Assembly: GCA_016169945.1 (NCBI GenBank)
Contig: JADLSH010000076.1
Location: 439,001-503,000, forward strand
DNA length: 64,000 bases
Direction: 5' to 3'
From: Trachythela sp. YZ-2020
Taxonomy: Eukaryota > Cnidaria > Anthozoa > Malacalcyonacea > Clavulariidae
Under the pieces are notes generated by a model that saw only the letters and a program-made list of their open reading frames with translations, had not been told where the DNA came from and ran no database searches. Position 1 is the first letter of the stretch. The number at the start of each line of letters is the position of its first letter. Below, one piece after another: positions 53,301 through 63,538 of this stretch. The translations under genes were made by a program, and so were the position numbers.

Positions 53301-55021
53301 AAGAGTCGTTTTGACCCCTAAGGGTAATTTCCGTCCATTCTGTCCAAGGGTAGTTTCTACTTGTTGCAAGAGTTATTTCAACTAGACAACTACAAGGGGC
53401 AATCTAACTCCACAATGAAGTCAGAATGACCCTTCACGGAGCCACCCGACTCTTCGAAAAGAGCAGGTTGATCCATCGGAAGGGTCAGGTAACCCACTCA
53501 AAGGGTTACTTGACCCATTTGAGCGGTCAATCACTTAACCCGTACGGAACCGTAAAATCAAAGTGAAATTCTAGCATACGCTATTTGCTTCAGTCTTCTA
53601 TAATTTCTTTCAGCAAACTGTAAGAAGAGCATTTTTGTAGGTACATGTATTTGCAGTAAATTTATTTATCAGCGAAAGCAAATGGCTGCACGTATAACCA
53701 CCATAATGTATGCCCAGCCTGCGTATACAAGAAGTACTTCTTGTATGTCTAAGTGTACTTCAAAACTTTAAGTTATTTATCTGGTGTTTTACTTGTTTAA
53801 GGAAATTATTAGGGATGCACCGATAACGAAAAATCCAATTTACCGATACGATAAATACCGATATAATTTTCGCGTTTATCGGCCGATAATTTCGTCAAGA
53901 ATTCTTAGCTAAGTGTTTTAGGGCAAAATGTTGGCGAAACATATAAACTGATAGACCAGTAAAAGAAACGTGATTACAAAATTTAATGAATTCCCCCTAA
54001 TTCATAAACATTAGTTAATTTGATTTTAAGTATTTTTACAGCAAAAATAGTGAAAGTTAAAAATATAGATTATATAGTATCAGGCTACATTTACAATTAC
54101 ATCGATTCATCCTGAACTCATAGCAACGCGGCGCGATTTTTCAATTTTTAAACCAAATAAAAACTGTCTATGAATTTTAAAAGACAAGTAAACCAGATAT
54201 TGAATATTGATAAGTCAAAAATCAAAATGTTCTTGCACTAAGAAATATTTTAAAAAACTAATTCAGGATCAAACTTAAATTATTTGTCAATGAAAACTAA
54301 AAAATCGCGCGGCCTAGCCCAATGGCGTCCAGTGTGCGTGGGCCTTTACAATTAAAAACTAAATAGCTGAATTTGTGTTATAATATGATATAATGTAAAG
54401 CTTAGCCATGAATATCAAATATTTATCGTTTAATACTGGAATTTTAAGCGTCAGGGCATCGTGTTATTGATCGGAAGCGCCAATATATATTGACGTTATC
54501 GGCCGATAAGCCCGAAAATGGCCGATTATCGGTGCATCCCTAGAAAATAAAACTTTATAGTTGTTTCACTTGTTTGAGAGCAGAATCTACTCTTTTGAGG
54601 AGTAAGCTCCAAAGGGACTGAAACTACCCTTTTGAAAGGGTAGTTCTGGGGAAAAAATACTGCCCTTTTAAAGAAGTCGAAACCACTATTTTGAATTTAC
54701 ACCATGGTATAACGTTATTCTGTAATTTACCTAGATGGAAATGTGAGTACTTGCACACTCAATGACATAACTGTGCACATGCAGGTGAAAGATGTCCTCC
54801 AGTTCATCACAGGCGCAGACTGTATACCACCAATGGGATTTGATCACAATCTTTTGATCGGGTTCTATGACCAAGATTTACAAGAGGGAGGTAAACGGTT
54901 TCCCTATGTATCGACATGTGCATTACAACTCTTTGTACCAAGAGGCATAGAAGATCCAAGCAGGTTTGAAGAAATTATGAAAGAATCCATTTTTGGATCC
55001 GTTGGCTTTGACAAATCATGA
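47365..55021 (+). CDS. Element B HECT-type E3 ubiquitin ligase gene (10 exons)
   Basis: Exons: 47365-47717, 47805-48053, 48902-49046, 49249-49385, 50840-50974, 51110-51325, 51754-52016, 52147-52301, 52889-53127, 54735-55021. Nearly all have GT-AG sites and matching phases. The N-terminus is Ser/Thr/Gln-rich and likely disordered. KTPGQ.. and GQSLSGYILSKIFGT lead to an acidic linker (NLIDSDDDSD). The HECT N-lobe begins ELGSDAGGPRREFFR, with LAGRLVGMSLTQGGPG and LKYHLFYR. The C-lobe has VLQFITGADCIPPMGFD and YVSTCALQLFVPRG, where the Cys is the expected ubiquitin acceptor.

Lesions: an in-frame TAG in exon 2 (47929-47931) and a one-base frame change in exon 7 after SVYHV; otherwise complete. 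The start codon is inside the terminal-repeat edge. The role in transposition is unknown; it might act on host or transposase proteins. Confidence 0.85.
49655..50153 (-). pseudogene. LINE fragment in HECT intron 4
   Basis: The minus frame reads EKLQKRALGIIFPHIPYCDA, LDSLYSRRDTLTKKLF and NLRRKSMFNYPVCKTNRFQNS, the C-terminal end of a non-LTR RT protein. It ends in a (TATC)n tail (49655-49680 on the plus strand as GATA repeats). It is 5' truncated at about 50153. It lies in the intron between exons 4 and 5 of the element B HECT gene, antisense to it. Confidence 0.8.
50200..50490. repeat. Two diverged copies of an interspersed repeat
   Basis: TTAGACAGGGTAAAATAACAAAGTAGGGCG (50300-50329, in pieces) and TTAGACAGCATAAAATAACA (50422-50441) are related. 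Each is followed by GCATTGCAG or GTATTGCAG and a GGTTAA-type end. They belong to the family at 41700-41930 and 4640-4700. Confidence 0.45.
52309..52496. mobile_element. MITE with GC-rich ends in HECT intron 8
   Basis: AGGCCCGTTTACACTACGCTC and GAGCGTAGTGAAACGGGCCT are terminal inverted repeats (one base missing on the right). 188 bp, non-coding, with CACGG and TACGTACG-like inner repeats. No clear duplication of the target. Confidence 0.75.
53288..54706. mobile_element. Inverted-repeat MITE carrying a nested hAT-like element
   Basis: Ends: ACTGTAAATTCAAGAGTCG (left) and the complement of TGTAAATTCAAAATAGTGG (right). The body is rich in AAGGGT/ACCCTT words. A second element (53812-54542) splits it. 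Both are in the last intron of the element B HECT gene and account for its unusual 1.6-kb length. Confidence 0.6.
53812..54542. mobile_element. hAT-like non-autonomous element
   Basis: TIRs TAGGGATGCACCGATAA and TTATCGGTGCATCCCTA with internal CGGCCGATAA copies near both ends. Flanks GAAATTAT and GAAAATAA match at 6 of 8 positions, compatible with a mutated 8-bp duplication. ~730 bp, no transposase. Confidence 0.75.
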
Positions 55022-55155
55022 ATCATGACGTGTACTCGTTATGTAACTGTAACACCTATTGTAAAATGTCAGCGCACCATAATTCTTAGGATTCGTTTTA
55101 CATCTTCACAAAAACTTTCGTTTTAAGTTTTAACGTTTGTGTTCGTTTCAGTTTT

Positions 55156-56187
55156 CTAAGCATCGTTGTTGGAAATAAAGTTTACAACATGTATGAAATG
55201 GTTTATGCCATAATTTCCATCATCATCTGTAGGTTGTATTTGTTCCTGCAACTGCTGAATGTGTCGTTCATTTAAATTGAAGTCATTCTCCGGGATTTCA
55301 ACGTTGTTGTATAGATCTGAAAAATCAGATTGCTCAAAATCGTCGATCCCATAATCCGCCAAATCATCTGGTTGAATGTCTACGATCCTATCAATGTTCT
55401 GTATCATACCGGAGTGCCACAGTTGCATTGGTGTTCTACCTTGGACTGTACTTAAGCTGTGGTTATTCCATTGAGAAACAAACTCTGATAGGCACATATT
55501 TATTCTGGGAAGGTAGACGAAATGAAGTGCCCATAAATGTACTTCGTTCATTGAATCTAAAATCTCACAATTTTCCATGAATGTAAACAGATTTCTGAAT
55601 GGAGAATTCACAATTCTATTTACCTCACTCCATAATCTTTCGATTCTTTGATTATGCACACTGCGCCCGCATATAAAACTGCCCCTATTTAAACCCCTGT
55701 TTGCAATCATATAACGCGCGACGTCAACATTCTCACCGCCACGATCACCCCGAACCCTAGATGGCAAGCCGAACCTCTCCACACCTTCTTGGAACAATTC
55801 CAGTACTGTTCTTGCTTTATTGTTTGGGCAGCATTTGATGTATATAATAGCTCTACTGTTACCATCGATGCAACCATGATTAACAAATCTCCATGAAACG
55901 AGTTTGTGGTTCCCATCAATATGCCTAAATAGATTATATGATTATAATATATGTTAACGTTTTCACAGCACCAAGGCAAATAATATAACAATACAGGGAC
56001 CGTTAGATAACCTTTACGGTTAATACGTCTTTTCCCTCGTGAAATAAAGTTTTATTATAATTTAGTTTTAGGTGTGCATTAACTTTATTTTTCAGTCAAA
56101 TTTCATACCATAGTAGGTTTGGATGAGCAACATTATACACCCGCCTTCTGATACACTGCCGTCTTCTGAGTGCACGGCCAATTGGAT
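55156..56187 (-). CDS. Element B integrase-like DDE gene, last two exons
   Basis: Minus-strand exons 56187-56109 ([18 protein letters not shown] and NLLW) and 55924-55156 join in phase (TG then G gives Trp). The core is complete and open: [14 protein letters not shown] (Asp 1), [16 protein letters not shown] (Asp 2) and [12 protein letters not shown] (Glu), about 34 residues after Asp 2, so D,D(~35)E spacing. The C-terminus has [16 protein letters not shown] and an acidic tail ending at TAA. This is the RNase H-fold strand-transfer domain of integrase-like proteins. The upstream helix-turn-helix exons expected for the family were not found in 56.2-59.4 kb, so the gene may be incomplete. It is convergent with the HECT gene, 134 bp apart. 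Confidence 0.85.
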
Positions 56188-58167
56188 CTAAAATCTTTCC
56201 AAACAAGACACTAATCAGTGAAAAAATTCTATCAGTTACAGTAATCAGACTCTATTCCAAGTATTGTCTACCAGCCAAAACTCGTAAAATGTTGACATCA
56301 TGATGAGTGGTCGAAGTTGCAAGAGTACAAAAACATGCATTATAAGAGGCTTTACAGTTGATTTCACCAAACTTTCCCTACTATTAAAAAGATAGCTAGT
56401 CAAATGTTTAGTTTTCATTACACACTTTGAACTTGCGAATGTCAGAATATTTTGGCAAATGTTTTGTGACATCAAATGTTAAAATGATACTATACTGTAG
56501 GTCCAGAGGAGGTCTCGTCAGTATACCACAATGCATTGCGGTTTTGGACCATTTATACATATTATCAATTCGTCAGCGCAGCGCGCTCATTGTTCGGTGG
56601 CTGTCGTTGTAAACACATCTCAGAAAATCGATCGTTTTAGAAAATGGCGCATATTTTTCGCTCCGGGTATGGGAATAAAGCTTCTGTTTTGGAAGCACCT
56701 CATCTGATTTATTCGTTGTGTCCTCGCAGCCTTTGTATCTAGCCTCTGATGGAGTAACGTGCGTTGAGCAGTGCCGTAAGATTAGCGTTAGTTTTTAGAT
56801 AGGTTGGACGCCAGAAGCCATGCAATTTTTCTATCAACTGTGAATGGAGTTAAAGTTACCCAAATGTTTACCGAATGATGCATTCTAGTTGTGTTTTTAA
56901 GGTGAGCTTTTCACAGTAAGAGGTTATATTGAAGTTATAGATATTCGAGCGAACTTTGTAGAAACATCAAACATGCACAGCCTCAATAATATAAGATTTA
57001 TATCAAATTTGCCATGTTTTAATAGAGTATTATAAAATTGCCATATATAAATATAACACCACTTATATCGACTTATTTCAATGCATCTGTATAAGGTATG
57101 TTAATATTTACCACAGAAACTTCAAATCCTGATAAAGATAGAAAATCATAACAAGTTTTGGCTTAAAAATTAGTTTGGAAGCCACTTTAAATTTTTATGG
57201 GATATATGTAGGACTTTGTACGAGCTTTACAGTATCTCCCGAAGTTATTCTGGCTATATATATAAAACTGAGTTGTTCTTGTATATCTTGTATGTAGTTC
57301 TTCGACTTGGATGACCCTGGCAAGGAGAATATTCAATACATGTAATATTTTGTGGAAACTTGATATTCTACCATCATCAACTCAAGAGTTGGATGCTGTA
57401 CTCCCCCACCACTGAATTTAAAAAGTCAAGCACCATGTAATTGCTACCATCAACATATGAATCCTGTCTGCTTAGTAGATCTACCACCTCATTGAGAGTC
57501 AACAGATGAGATGATGAAGAGGTACATGTGATGTTGATGAGACAGAGGTTTTATACCCAGATTTGAGGCGTATGCCTGTATGCTACCAGACAAATTAAAC
57601 TAACAGACACAACCATAAATGGTAAAATATATAACTGTCCAGCCACATACAGTTCTGGTACACTACGGTTACTGGTTATGAGCAGAATAAAGACAGAAGT
57701 CAATTGATTTTGAAAATAGTTTATTGTTAGAAACATCACTTAAAATTTTAAACAGCATATTTTATGAAATGTTGCACTATTTCCATTTAACCAAAATACA
57801 TGGAAAGTATAAGGTTAGAAGAACAGGAAACAGTGCTTTTAATGTGCCTACCCCTATCTAAACCTACTGCATAAAATATTATCTAGAGTCATAAAATTAT
57901 TTATACCTCTAGAATTTATAATATTTACATAACTTAACTTCTTAACTTATTTAGTTTCTAAAATTATGATTTTACATATTACCACAGCATGTACAAAAAC
58001 TTTTTTTTCCCATGTAATGTCAATAATATACTGTATACTATGATGTAATGTGAAATAATGTAAAACTGATGAAGTATCAATAAAGTTTAAAACATGCATT
58101 ATAATTGCTTTACTGGGCAGTCTGCATTATGAGATGCATCTATGCTTAGCCTTGTAATTGGTTTCAA
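56188..58167. other. Internal region of element B without identified exons
   Basis: Expected to hold the middle exons of the integrase gene. I found none on the minus strand. A GC-richer stretch at 56500-56780 (CGTCAGCGCAGCGCGCTCAT) may be a promoter or an old insertion. The remainder is AT-rich. Confidence 0.4.
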
Positions 58168-58322
58168 TTATGTATTGTGATTAGCATGGTGCATTTTTGA
58201 AGCAAGCTGCAAAACAGAATTTACTGCACATTGTAACATTATAACAAAATGAGATTCAGCATCCTCCAAGGAAACAAATCTTTTTCTGTAGGAATTGTAT
58301 ACCCTTGACCTTAGTCGACTAT
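58168..58322 (-). other. Possible terminal exon on minus strand
   Basis: A CTTTCAG acceptor, then 51 codons ending TAA. It encodes SRLRSRVYNSYRKRFVSLED and a helical end (VLQLASKMHHANHNT). It may belong to an alternative transcript of the minus-strand gene starting at 59762; the splice phase between the two could not be reconciled. No domain recognised. Confidence 0.35.
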
Positions 58323-59447
58323 CTGAAAGATAAAATGAAACAAGTTAATTGTACTGTTCTGAAATATATATCAGGTATTGATGGAACATTGGCCATTTTA
58401 TTATAGAGAAATATGAAGTGATTATGACTATGGGGTCATTCATAGCATAATTTTGACAAGAACACAACCTAATGCTAGGGCTGAGGAATAGAGTACATAA
58501 GATGTCAATGACATATGTCAATGACATATCCATCCAGCATCATTATTCCTGACATTCAACAAAAGTACACTCTGGGAGGGGCCTTAACCTTTCAAACTGA
58601 AAGCATAGCGATCACACCCCCTCAAATGCCCAATAATTTCTAACAGCATCTTATGATACTCATATACCTGACTTTATGTGTAAAAGTTCTATATTAATGA
58701 TTCTACTTCCACAAAAGCCTTGATAATTTAAGCCCACCACTGGTGGTGTCTATTAGAATTCCTTCATGCCTTACCAGGGAAAACCTGCCTGCTACGCAGC
58801 TGCTGCAATTGACCATCAGTGATGATATACCTACCCATAAAAAAGTAAAATTCAATAAAAAAATAAATGTAAAAATAAATGTATATATACAGTATCATCA
58901 TGTTTGTAGAAATCATGTTTGTAGAATTATAGCGCTATGAATAGTGTTATATGTCATTTCCATGTTATGAATTTGCTTGTGAATTAATATGTTCTTTTGG
59001 CAACACTCTGCATTTTCTCTGCAAAACCATTCTGATGTTAATGCACCAATCAACCCTATGCCAAGCATGATGCAGTTACTTATACCATTATGGGGGGGGG
59101 GAGGGGGGTATTAGTCTCATTCTAAACATAGGGCCAACCTCGTACCCAGGGTCTTATCTCCACTGTGTGTTTGGGCTTGGATTTGATGTGAAAAAAATAT
59201 GATTTTTTCTCCAAAGTGTACTTGTATTTTAAGTGTAGAAACAATTGCAATTTCATAATATATGCACATTGTTAATGTTGATGCAACCCAGGGTGGGCCA
59301 TTAGACCACACCAGGCCCTCAGGGTAATTCTTTGTGTCAGGGATTTGAACTGTGATTATATTATTTATACTGTTTTCATTACCTTGGCCGCCCTGTCCCA
59401 CCAGTTCTTTCCACGGGTGGATAAAAAAAGCTTTCATTTTGCTGTAC

Positions 59448-59762
59448 TTATCTCTCCAAAACAGAGGAATAATGTCGAAAGATGTTGAGGACACAATTAT
59501 ACAACGTTTCTAGCAGTTGAGATAGTTCATCTGAATCGGTACAACTTGCAACGATGTATACAAGGACGTTTAAGTGATCTTGTAGCTTTCGGTGAAGAAA
59601 CTCAATTAAATTGATGTCCATCGACGTCCACAGCCTCTCTGCTTCTTCGCAAGACCTTTTCAAAGACTGAAGGTATTCGATAACGTCCTCCTCATTACAA
59701 TGCGTACAAGAACATACACAGAGAACGAGAAATATTTTTATTATGTACCAAATCGCCGCCAT
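59448..59762 (-). CDS. Element B minus-strand first exon (integrase N-terminal domain?)
   Basis: The ATG at 59762 is 17 bp inside the right terminal repeat, mirroring the HECT start at the other end. It encodes a hydrophobic start (IWYIIKIFLVLCVC) and a helical part, EEDVIEYLQSLKRSCEEAER and LWTSMDINLIEFLHRKLQDH, ending SVLER. I recall a similar N-terminal helical region in integrase-like genes of this family. After SVLER the sequence is AGATAAGTA, which looks like a donor AG/GTAAGTA changed at its first base. As written the frame simply stops (105 codons including stop). Confidence 0.55.
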   Translation of the reverse strand: MAAIWYIIKIFLVLCVCSCTHCNEEDVIEYLQSLKRSCEEAERLWTSMDINLIEFLHRKLQDHLNVLVYIVASCTDSDELSQLLETLYNCVLNIFRHYSSVLER

Positions 59763-59778
59763 TTTGTCTTCAGTGCAT

Positions 59779-60180
59779 TCGCTTCGTTTACATGAAGTAT
59801 TTCGACTGAAATTCGCACAAAAATAGACTGAAATTCGCACAAAAATAGACTGAAATTCGCACAAAAATAGACTGAAATTCGCACAAAAATAGACTGAAAT
59901 TCGCACAAAAATAGACTGAAATTCGCATAAAAATAGACTGAAATTCGCATAAAAATAGACTGAAATTCGCATAAAAATAGACTGAAATTCGCACAAAAAT
60001 AGACTGAAATTCACGCAAAAATTGAGTAAAATAATCATTTTAGTATTAATTTCGCTATTCAGCATGTGCTGTGTGTATTTCACATGGTTAAATGGATGGT
60101 TTTGGCATTTCAACATGTATTGTGAGCTTTTCAGTTAAGCGACGAAAAATGTTTGAATTATGCAACACACGGCGCCTCAT
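59779..60180 (-). repeat. Element B right terminal inverted repeat with 22-bp minisatellite
   Basis: Reverse complement of the left end: the same inner TACTTCATGTAAACGAA, about ten 22-bp units (59808-60025) with a different order of junction variants (ATGCGAA three in a row), and a nearly identical outer 150 bp. The differing variant order shows the arrays evolve by local unit turnover while the unique outer part stays matched. Confidence 0.93.
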
Positions 60181-60188
60181 ACTCCAAT
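60181..60188. repeat. Target-site duplication of element B, right copy
   Basis: ACTCCAAT directly after GGCGCCTCAT; identical to 46903-46910. Confidence 0.92.
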
Positions 60189-62022
60189 ACAGCAGGAAAA
60201 ACTATACAAAACTATACAAAATATATATCAAAATGTTCAATATTACACGACAATATTACAAGAAGGTATTCAGCAATGCACACCTGGAAGAAATTTACGA
60301 AGTCCTGAATGAAGAACACAAAAATATAACGACAGATCTGACCACATTACACACAAAGACAATAATGACACCAAAGACCAGACACGATTATAAATTCAAA
60401 AATGTATAAACGGTCAAGTTATTAAAATCCAAATAAATCCATAACAATCAAACACTATAACACCAAATTTTCACATGATAATACAACCACAAATCACAGA
60501 TCAAATTTGACTAAAAAAATCCAGCCAGTACAACAAGAGAAAATGGACAAAAACCCAAATAACCAAGTTCGTAGCGTGGGTCACATTAGGCCGTCACAGC
60601 AATTAAACACAAGTACATAGATATAATTCCAAATAATACTTTACAGCGACAAAATATTAATTCAAAAATCAAATAATCAGGTTCACAAGACCTTTACGAA
60701 TAATTTGGTTTAAAGATATATACTCAATTTGATATATAAAAGGCCGAAAATATATAGAGCTCAATAGCTCGAACTCATGATTTGAACTCATGATTTTATT
60801 ATTTTATTTATCAACTAAACATAGTAGAATAAAACTTGTCTCATTCCCAGGGTAGGAAAGAATATTTTAAAATTTACATCCAACACCTCAACACTTTGTC
60901 AAAATACTAAAAACTATGAGGAGAACAGCCAAAAAAACAAACACTTTGAAGACTGATAAATTTCCTACTTAATCACAAATGAATATATTTAAAAACGGTT
61001 TAGACATGCAAGAAAATGAGGCAAAGTCTACAAAGTTTTTTCCAATTTTAGACAGCATTTTTTTGTCCTGATGCGGGATACCTCAAATGGCTATGACGAA
61101 GTATAAAACGCAATATTGGCTATCAAAAGTAAACAAACTTTGTAAAAAAAACAGCAACAGGGGGGGGAATGCATACTTTATAGTCAGAAAGTCAAAGACA
61201 AAGGCCAAAAAAATAAACAAATACGCTTGTAAAAATATTTTTTTGTTTACTAAAAATTTGAAAACATAACATGTGAGCAAGAAAAGCGGAAGAGAGATTT
61301 GCCTGGTAAGAAAATATAAAGCCGCGTTTTATTGAATGCTTTTCTGACTTATCGAATATTCAATTACTTTATATGCAAAAGAAGAGCAGTTGCTGCAGTT
61401 TTTCATGTTCTGGAAATGCATAAACCCATTGGTTTTCCTCATACAAGCAAGCTTTTTGTCTGGTTAAGCACTCGAAATTTTATTTCTGAATAGTTTTTGT
61501 ATTTTTTGTATGGCTAAAATGGCTATTTAATGTAATATGAAGGATATATTGTATTTTTCATTTTCCCTTTGGTTTTTGAAGTTGAAATATCGTTTTTATA
61601 TAAAAATAATAAACGTATATATAAATATATATAACTAAATAAAAAAGTTGGTCAAAAACAAAAGCATGCTGAGTTCGACCTAATTGAGTGAGCATTTAAT
61701 AAAAATTACTACACTGCAATATCAAAGTCCCTACGTACGGATTACAAATTGACAAAGCGGGCACAGGAATGCATGGTAATACTTTAATAACCATTTTAAA
61801 CCAAAACAATACAGTGAAAATGAGCAATAATTCTGTAAAAGGGGGCAGACATGGCAACACAGAACAGCAAGTTCTTTATTTAAACACAAGCAGAATGATG
61901 AGATACAAATGCGAATTTCAAAACTTTACTTACCTAGTTGGCGGTACAAACTGGACATCAAAACTGCTAAATTCCCATGATCGTAGAAAAGGTCTGGTTC
62001 AGAAAAATATAAATATCCAGTA
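60189..62022. other. AT-rich flank of element B
   Basis: No gene recognised. A 105-codon plus frame ending at 60409 spans the element B terminus and a Lys/Asn-rich flank and is probably chance. The rest is poly-A/poly-T-rich. Confidence 0.45.
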
Positions 62023-62170
62023 GCTGCCATCTTGGCATTTTATTTTTGGCATTGATATGAAAACTTTTCTCAAGTCGGGACATATTAATTCAGACAAATA
62101 TTAAGTCTCCAGTTTTAAAGCGTTTTAAACGGGTAAGTGTTTATTTTGCATACTTGCTTTTGCAGTTTTG
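62023..62170 (+). repeat. Interspersed repeat shared with 27295-27530
   Basis: CTGCCATCTTGGCAT, TCGGGACATATTAATTCAG, AATATTAAGTCTCC and GGTAAGTGTTTATTTTGCAT are in the same order as at 27.3-27.5 kb. It lies about 100 bp upstream of the damaged coding region that follows, again with a donor-like GGGTAAGTG. Confidence 0.5.
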
Positions 62171-62270
62171 CCTTCAATTACCATGCACTACAGTTTGTGG
62201 TTTTGAAAATGCGTAGTTCATCCTGTGGTCAATAAATAACAACATTGACTAATCTTAAAAATTGTTTTAG

Positions 62271-63538
62271 TGCCATATGTAGAAGGATGGGACATCAGAA
62301 AATGTCTAAACAGAGCACGAAGCTACGTAGTAGACAACAAATTGTCACAGTCAACAAATGCTCGCCTCAAAATTCACAAAGAGATGAAGAAAATCAACCT
62401 TTTGGAAAATTACATCACTCCCACACGAAGCAATCCAAGTTTCAACTACAAATCCTGCAACCCTTCGTGTGATAGAGTCTCGACAGTATAGAGGACACAG
62501 TCTGATCCACATCAACGATGATGCATTCGAGTTCTTTCTGGTACTGGAACAAGAACGAGTTGATAAAATCAATATTCAAAGGTTGTCATCTTTACAAAAC
62601 GGCATGGTTGACGACTCCATCGCTGAAGCTATCAGCAATTTGACTCTGGAAACTGTGGTCTTTAAATTGTTCGAGTCAGATGCTGATGCAAACAAGGTAT
62701 TTAATAATACAGTAACGGTTTACATGAACATAACAATTTCAGGATCACGTTTTCCGCTTCCATCTTATCGTATCAAAAACTAAGCGCCATACAGTATGTA
62801 AACTTTTTTGGTTCTTGAACACTAGAACAATAGACTTTGAATAAATTCATGCTACGGTACATTGCGATAAGAATCGGAAGTGGAGAGCGGTCTGTAAGCA
62901 TTAGGACTAGCCCAGTATGTGAAGTAATATGAAACTTACTAAACTAAAGTATATGCACAGTACAACATACTATTTTTTCTTTATGAACAGAACGTCATTA
63001 TTGAAATTATAAAAGATCATTGAAAGATATTTCAAGATGGGTGCAGGACAGTTTTTATGCGATTTTCACATAAAGAAATATCTGGCACATCGAGAGGCTG
63101 TTTTGCAGAAAAAGAAGAAAGCCACTGAAAGTTTAAATTCTGGTAATCGAACAGGATCGAAGTAAGGGCAAGAAAGTCTCCCATGTGCGCCTACTGGACC
63201 TTGTACACAAATTAGGAAGTGGAGGTATTGTACGTCTTTACAACAAAAAAGAGTTGCAGCATCTATGTGCTGCATACAACATCCGATTCGTTTCCAAGTG
63301 GAATAAAATTAAATTGGCATTGGAAATTGTCCAAGCAATCCCCCAATTCGATGCAGTTCCATGTCATGAAATTACATCGATCTATATCATTGATGTTGTT
63401 GATGAGCATTCTAACAGGATTCCTGTATTAAGAATTCACAGATTGCAAAAAACAAATGTGACTGTTATATTAAAACATACTGTTATACCGCATATAAAGG
63501 CGCATTCACCTTTGACTGTTAAAAATATGCGAGTTTAA
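62271..63538 (+). pseudogene. Unrecognised, frame-damaged coding region with SAP-like segment
   Basis: A TTTTAG acceptor precedes VEGWDIRKCLNRARSYVVDN and a Lys-rich stretch. After a one-base shift near 62475, HINDDAFEFFLVLEQERVDK and MVDDSIAEAISNLTLETVVF follow, then a donor at 62697. A second block (62991-63538) starts after TGAACAG. It reads MGAGQFLCDFHIKKYLAHRE and, one frame over, LVHKLGSGGIVRLYNKKELQ, AAYNIRFVSKWNKIKLALEI and a final stop at 63538. The LYNKKELQHLC..Y.I....KWNKIKLA part resembles a SAP-type DNA-binding helix-extension-helix. Overall function unknown; at least two frameshifts. Confidence 0.4.

Larger units (their letters stand above)
46911..60180. mobile_element. Element B: 13.27-kb DNA transposon with HECT and DDE integrase genes
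   Basis: Both ends are long inverted repeats (46911-47336 and 59779-60180) beginning ATGAGGCGCCGTGTGTTGCA, flanked by a perfect 8-bp duplication. The interior has a ten-exon HECT gene on the plus strand (47365-55021) and, convergent, an integrase-like DDE gene on the minus strand (55156-56187 and perhaps 59448-59762). Several smaller elements are nested in introns (49655-50153, 52309-52496, 53288-54706). The size and gene pair do not match Ginger or Polinton elements as I know them (4- or 6-bp duplications, no HECT gene). The intact duplication and near-identical ends indicate a fairly recent single transposition event. Confidence 0.88.

Noticed and set aside
59090..59110. A regulatory G-quadruplex (G10-A-G6 run)
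   Set aside because: A single homopolymer-like run without other G-tracts; probably slippage or an assembly artefact.
46911..60180. Element B as a Polinton/Maverick or a Ginger element
   Set aside because: No protein-primed polymerase, capsid, protease or packaging ATPase genes were seen, and the 8-bp duplication does not fit the 6-bp or 4-bp duplications of those groups.
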